Below, piece after piece: positions 5,276-5,879 of a DNA stretch of 5,879 bases. The stretch is from positions 1 through 5,879 of the forward strand of contig JAEZGC010000183.1 in NCBI GenBank assembly GCA_023437345.1, read 5' to 3'. The stretch's first letter is position 1; every line of letters starts with the position of its first letter. The translations under genes and the position numbers were made by a program. Origin of the DNA: Actinomycetes bacterium. Its GTDB lineage: Bacteria; Actinomycetota; Actinomycetes; Propionibacteriales; Propionibacteriaceae. A model generated the notes under the pieces. That model was given only the letters and a program-made list of their open reading frames with translations. It was not told the origin of the DNA and did no database searches.

Positions 5276-5879
5276 TCAGCCACCGGTGGCGGCGAACGCA
5301 CCGGCAGCCTCGTCAGGGGTCCGGGCCGCCTCCAGCCGGCCGACCGCCGCCTCGTCGAGGAACACCTCGGCGACCCGCGACACGAGCCTGACCTGGTCGG
5401 CATCGTCGGTCCCGGCGATCGCCACCACGAACCTGACCCGGTTGCCGTGCCAGTCGATGGTGTCGGGGTAGCGAACCAGAGCCAGCGCCGAGCGTCGGAC
5501 CAGCCGGCGGGCGTCGTGGTCGCCATGCGGCACTGCCAGCAGGTTGCCCATGTGGGTCGAGATCCCCAGCTCGCGGGTGTGCATGGCCTCGACGTACTCG
5601 GGCTCGACAGCACCTGACGCGACAAGCAGCGCACCCACCTCGTCGATGGCCCCGGCCCGGCCGGTCGCCGAGCCGGCGAGGGTGACGCAGTCGGCCGCCA
5701 GCAGACCGGCCGGGGCCGCGTCCGTCCGGTGCCGCACTGCCGGTGCCTCGACCGGGTCGTCCTGAACCAGCGCCGCCTCCGCCACGTCCTCGATCGGCGG
5801 CGGGTCGACCCGCGCAGGCTCAGGCTCAGCGTCGTCCCCCCGCGCCCCGCCCGCCCCCCCGCGGCGCACCCCCCCCGCG
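5276..5879 (-). CDS. PTS sugar transporter EIIA domain, mannitol/fructose type (probably 5' partial)
   Basis: The domain accepts phosphate from HPr and passes it to EIIB, which phosphorylates an incoming sugar or polyol. It covers about residues 56-197, numbered from the GTG at 5869. LLVASGAVEPEYVEAMHTRE (81-100) and STHMGNLLAVPHG (104-116) match the mannitol-type IIA family, with H115 of PHG as the expected phosphorylation site (E. coli MtlA H554). RYPDTIDW (133-140) and VVAIAG (148-153) are also family segments. Residues 1-55 are Ala/Pro/Asp/Gly-rich and look like an interdomain linker. The frame stays open through 5879, so the protein is probably the C-terminal part of a longer EIICBA-type permease, but a standalone EIIA starting at GTG 5869 is possible. 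The conserved EH after the IA[AG] strand in MtlA appears here as AD (157-158). Runs of 6-8 C at 5836-5876 make this end of the frame uncertain. Confidence 0.85.
   Translation of the reverse strand, partial: AGGVRRGGAGGARGDDAEPEPARVDPPPIEDVAEAALVQDDPVEAPAVRHRTDAAPAGLLAADCVTLAGSATGRAGAIDEVGALLVASGAVEPEYVEAMHTRELGISTHMGNLLAVPHGDHDARRLVRRSALALVRYPDTIDWHGNRVRFVVAIAGTDDADQVRLVSRVAEVFLDEAAVGRLEAARTPDEAAGAFAATGG

Noticed and set aside
4072..5617. Long overlapping plus-strand frames opposite tsaE and EIIA
   Set aside because: They are mirror frames of the GNAT-TsaE and EIIA genes. They have shadow composition and no domain signature.

Overview
The window comes from a high-GC Gram-positive bacterium. 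GC content is very high with strong GC preference at third codon positions, GTG and probable TTG starts are used, junctions overlap as ATGA or GTGA, and there are two apparent leaderless promoters. The tsaE-tsaB-rimI-tsaD order and a methyltransferase resembling the actinobacterial 'THUMP-like' family point to Actinomycetota. I cannot fix the order or genus from the sequence alone.

Left part (1-1584): two divergent units start from a 34-bp gap. Leftward runs the N-terminal third of a SAM-dependent methyltransferase that leaves the window at its motif I. Rightward runs a small two-helix membrane protein of unknown function, followed 6 bp later by hemC (hydroxymethylbilane synthase, tetrapyrrole synthesis). 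Both divergent genes have a TANNNT box placed so that transcription would start at or next to the A of the start codon.

Middle and right (1594-5250, all minus strand): a compact operon reads, in transcription order, GNAT-TsaE fusion, tsaB, rimI, tsaD, MTH1-like Nudix hydrolase. The first three junctions overlap by 4 nt and the last has a 3-nt gap. TsaB, TsaD and TsaE are three of the bacterial proteins that make N6-threonylcarbamoyladenosine (t6A) at position 37 of ANN-decoding tRNAs. The fourth, TsaC/Sua5, which makes the threonylcarbamoyl-AMP donor, is not in the window. RimI is the N-terminal acetyltransferase usually found in this cluster, and the Nudix enzyme probably cleans the nucleotide pool. 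The operon meets hemC tail to tail with 9 bp between the stop codons and no recognisable terminator.

Right edge (5276-5879): a mannitol/fructose-type PTS EIIA domain with an Ala/Pro/Gly-rich N-terminal stretch, open to the window edge and probably the C-terminal end of a larger permease. It lies 40 bp upstream of the fusion gene, and an extended -10 promoter candidate sits in that gap.

This is mostly a housekeeping region, and I see no undescribed defence or mobile system. The points most worth a second look are the GNAT-TsaE fusion, the human-MTH1-like Nudix protein, the paired leaderless divergent promoters, and the altered residues around the cofactor cysteine of HemC. There is no gene-free stretch over 300 bp, and I saw no tRNA, rRNA, CRISPR, insertion sequence or obvious repeat.
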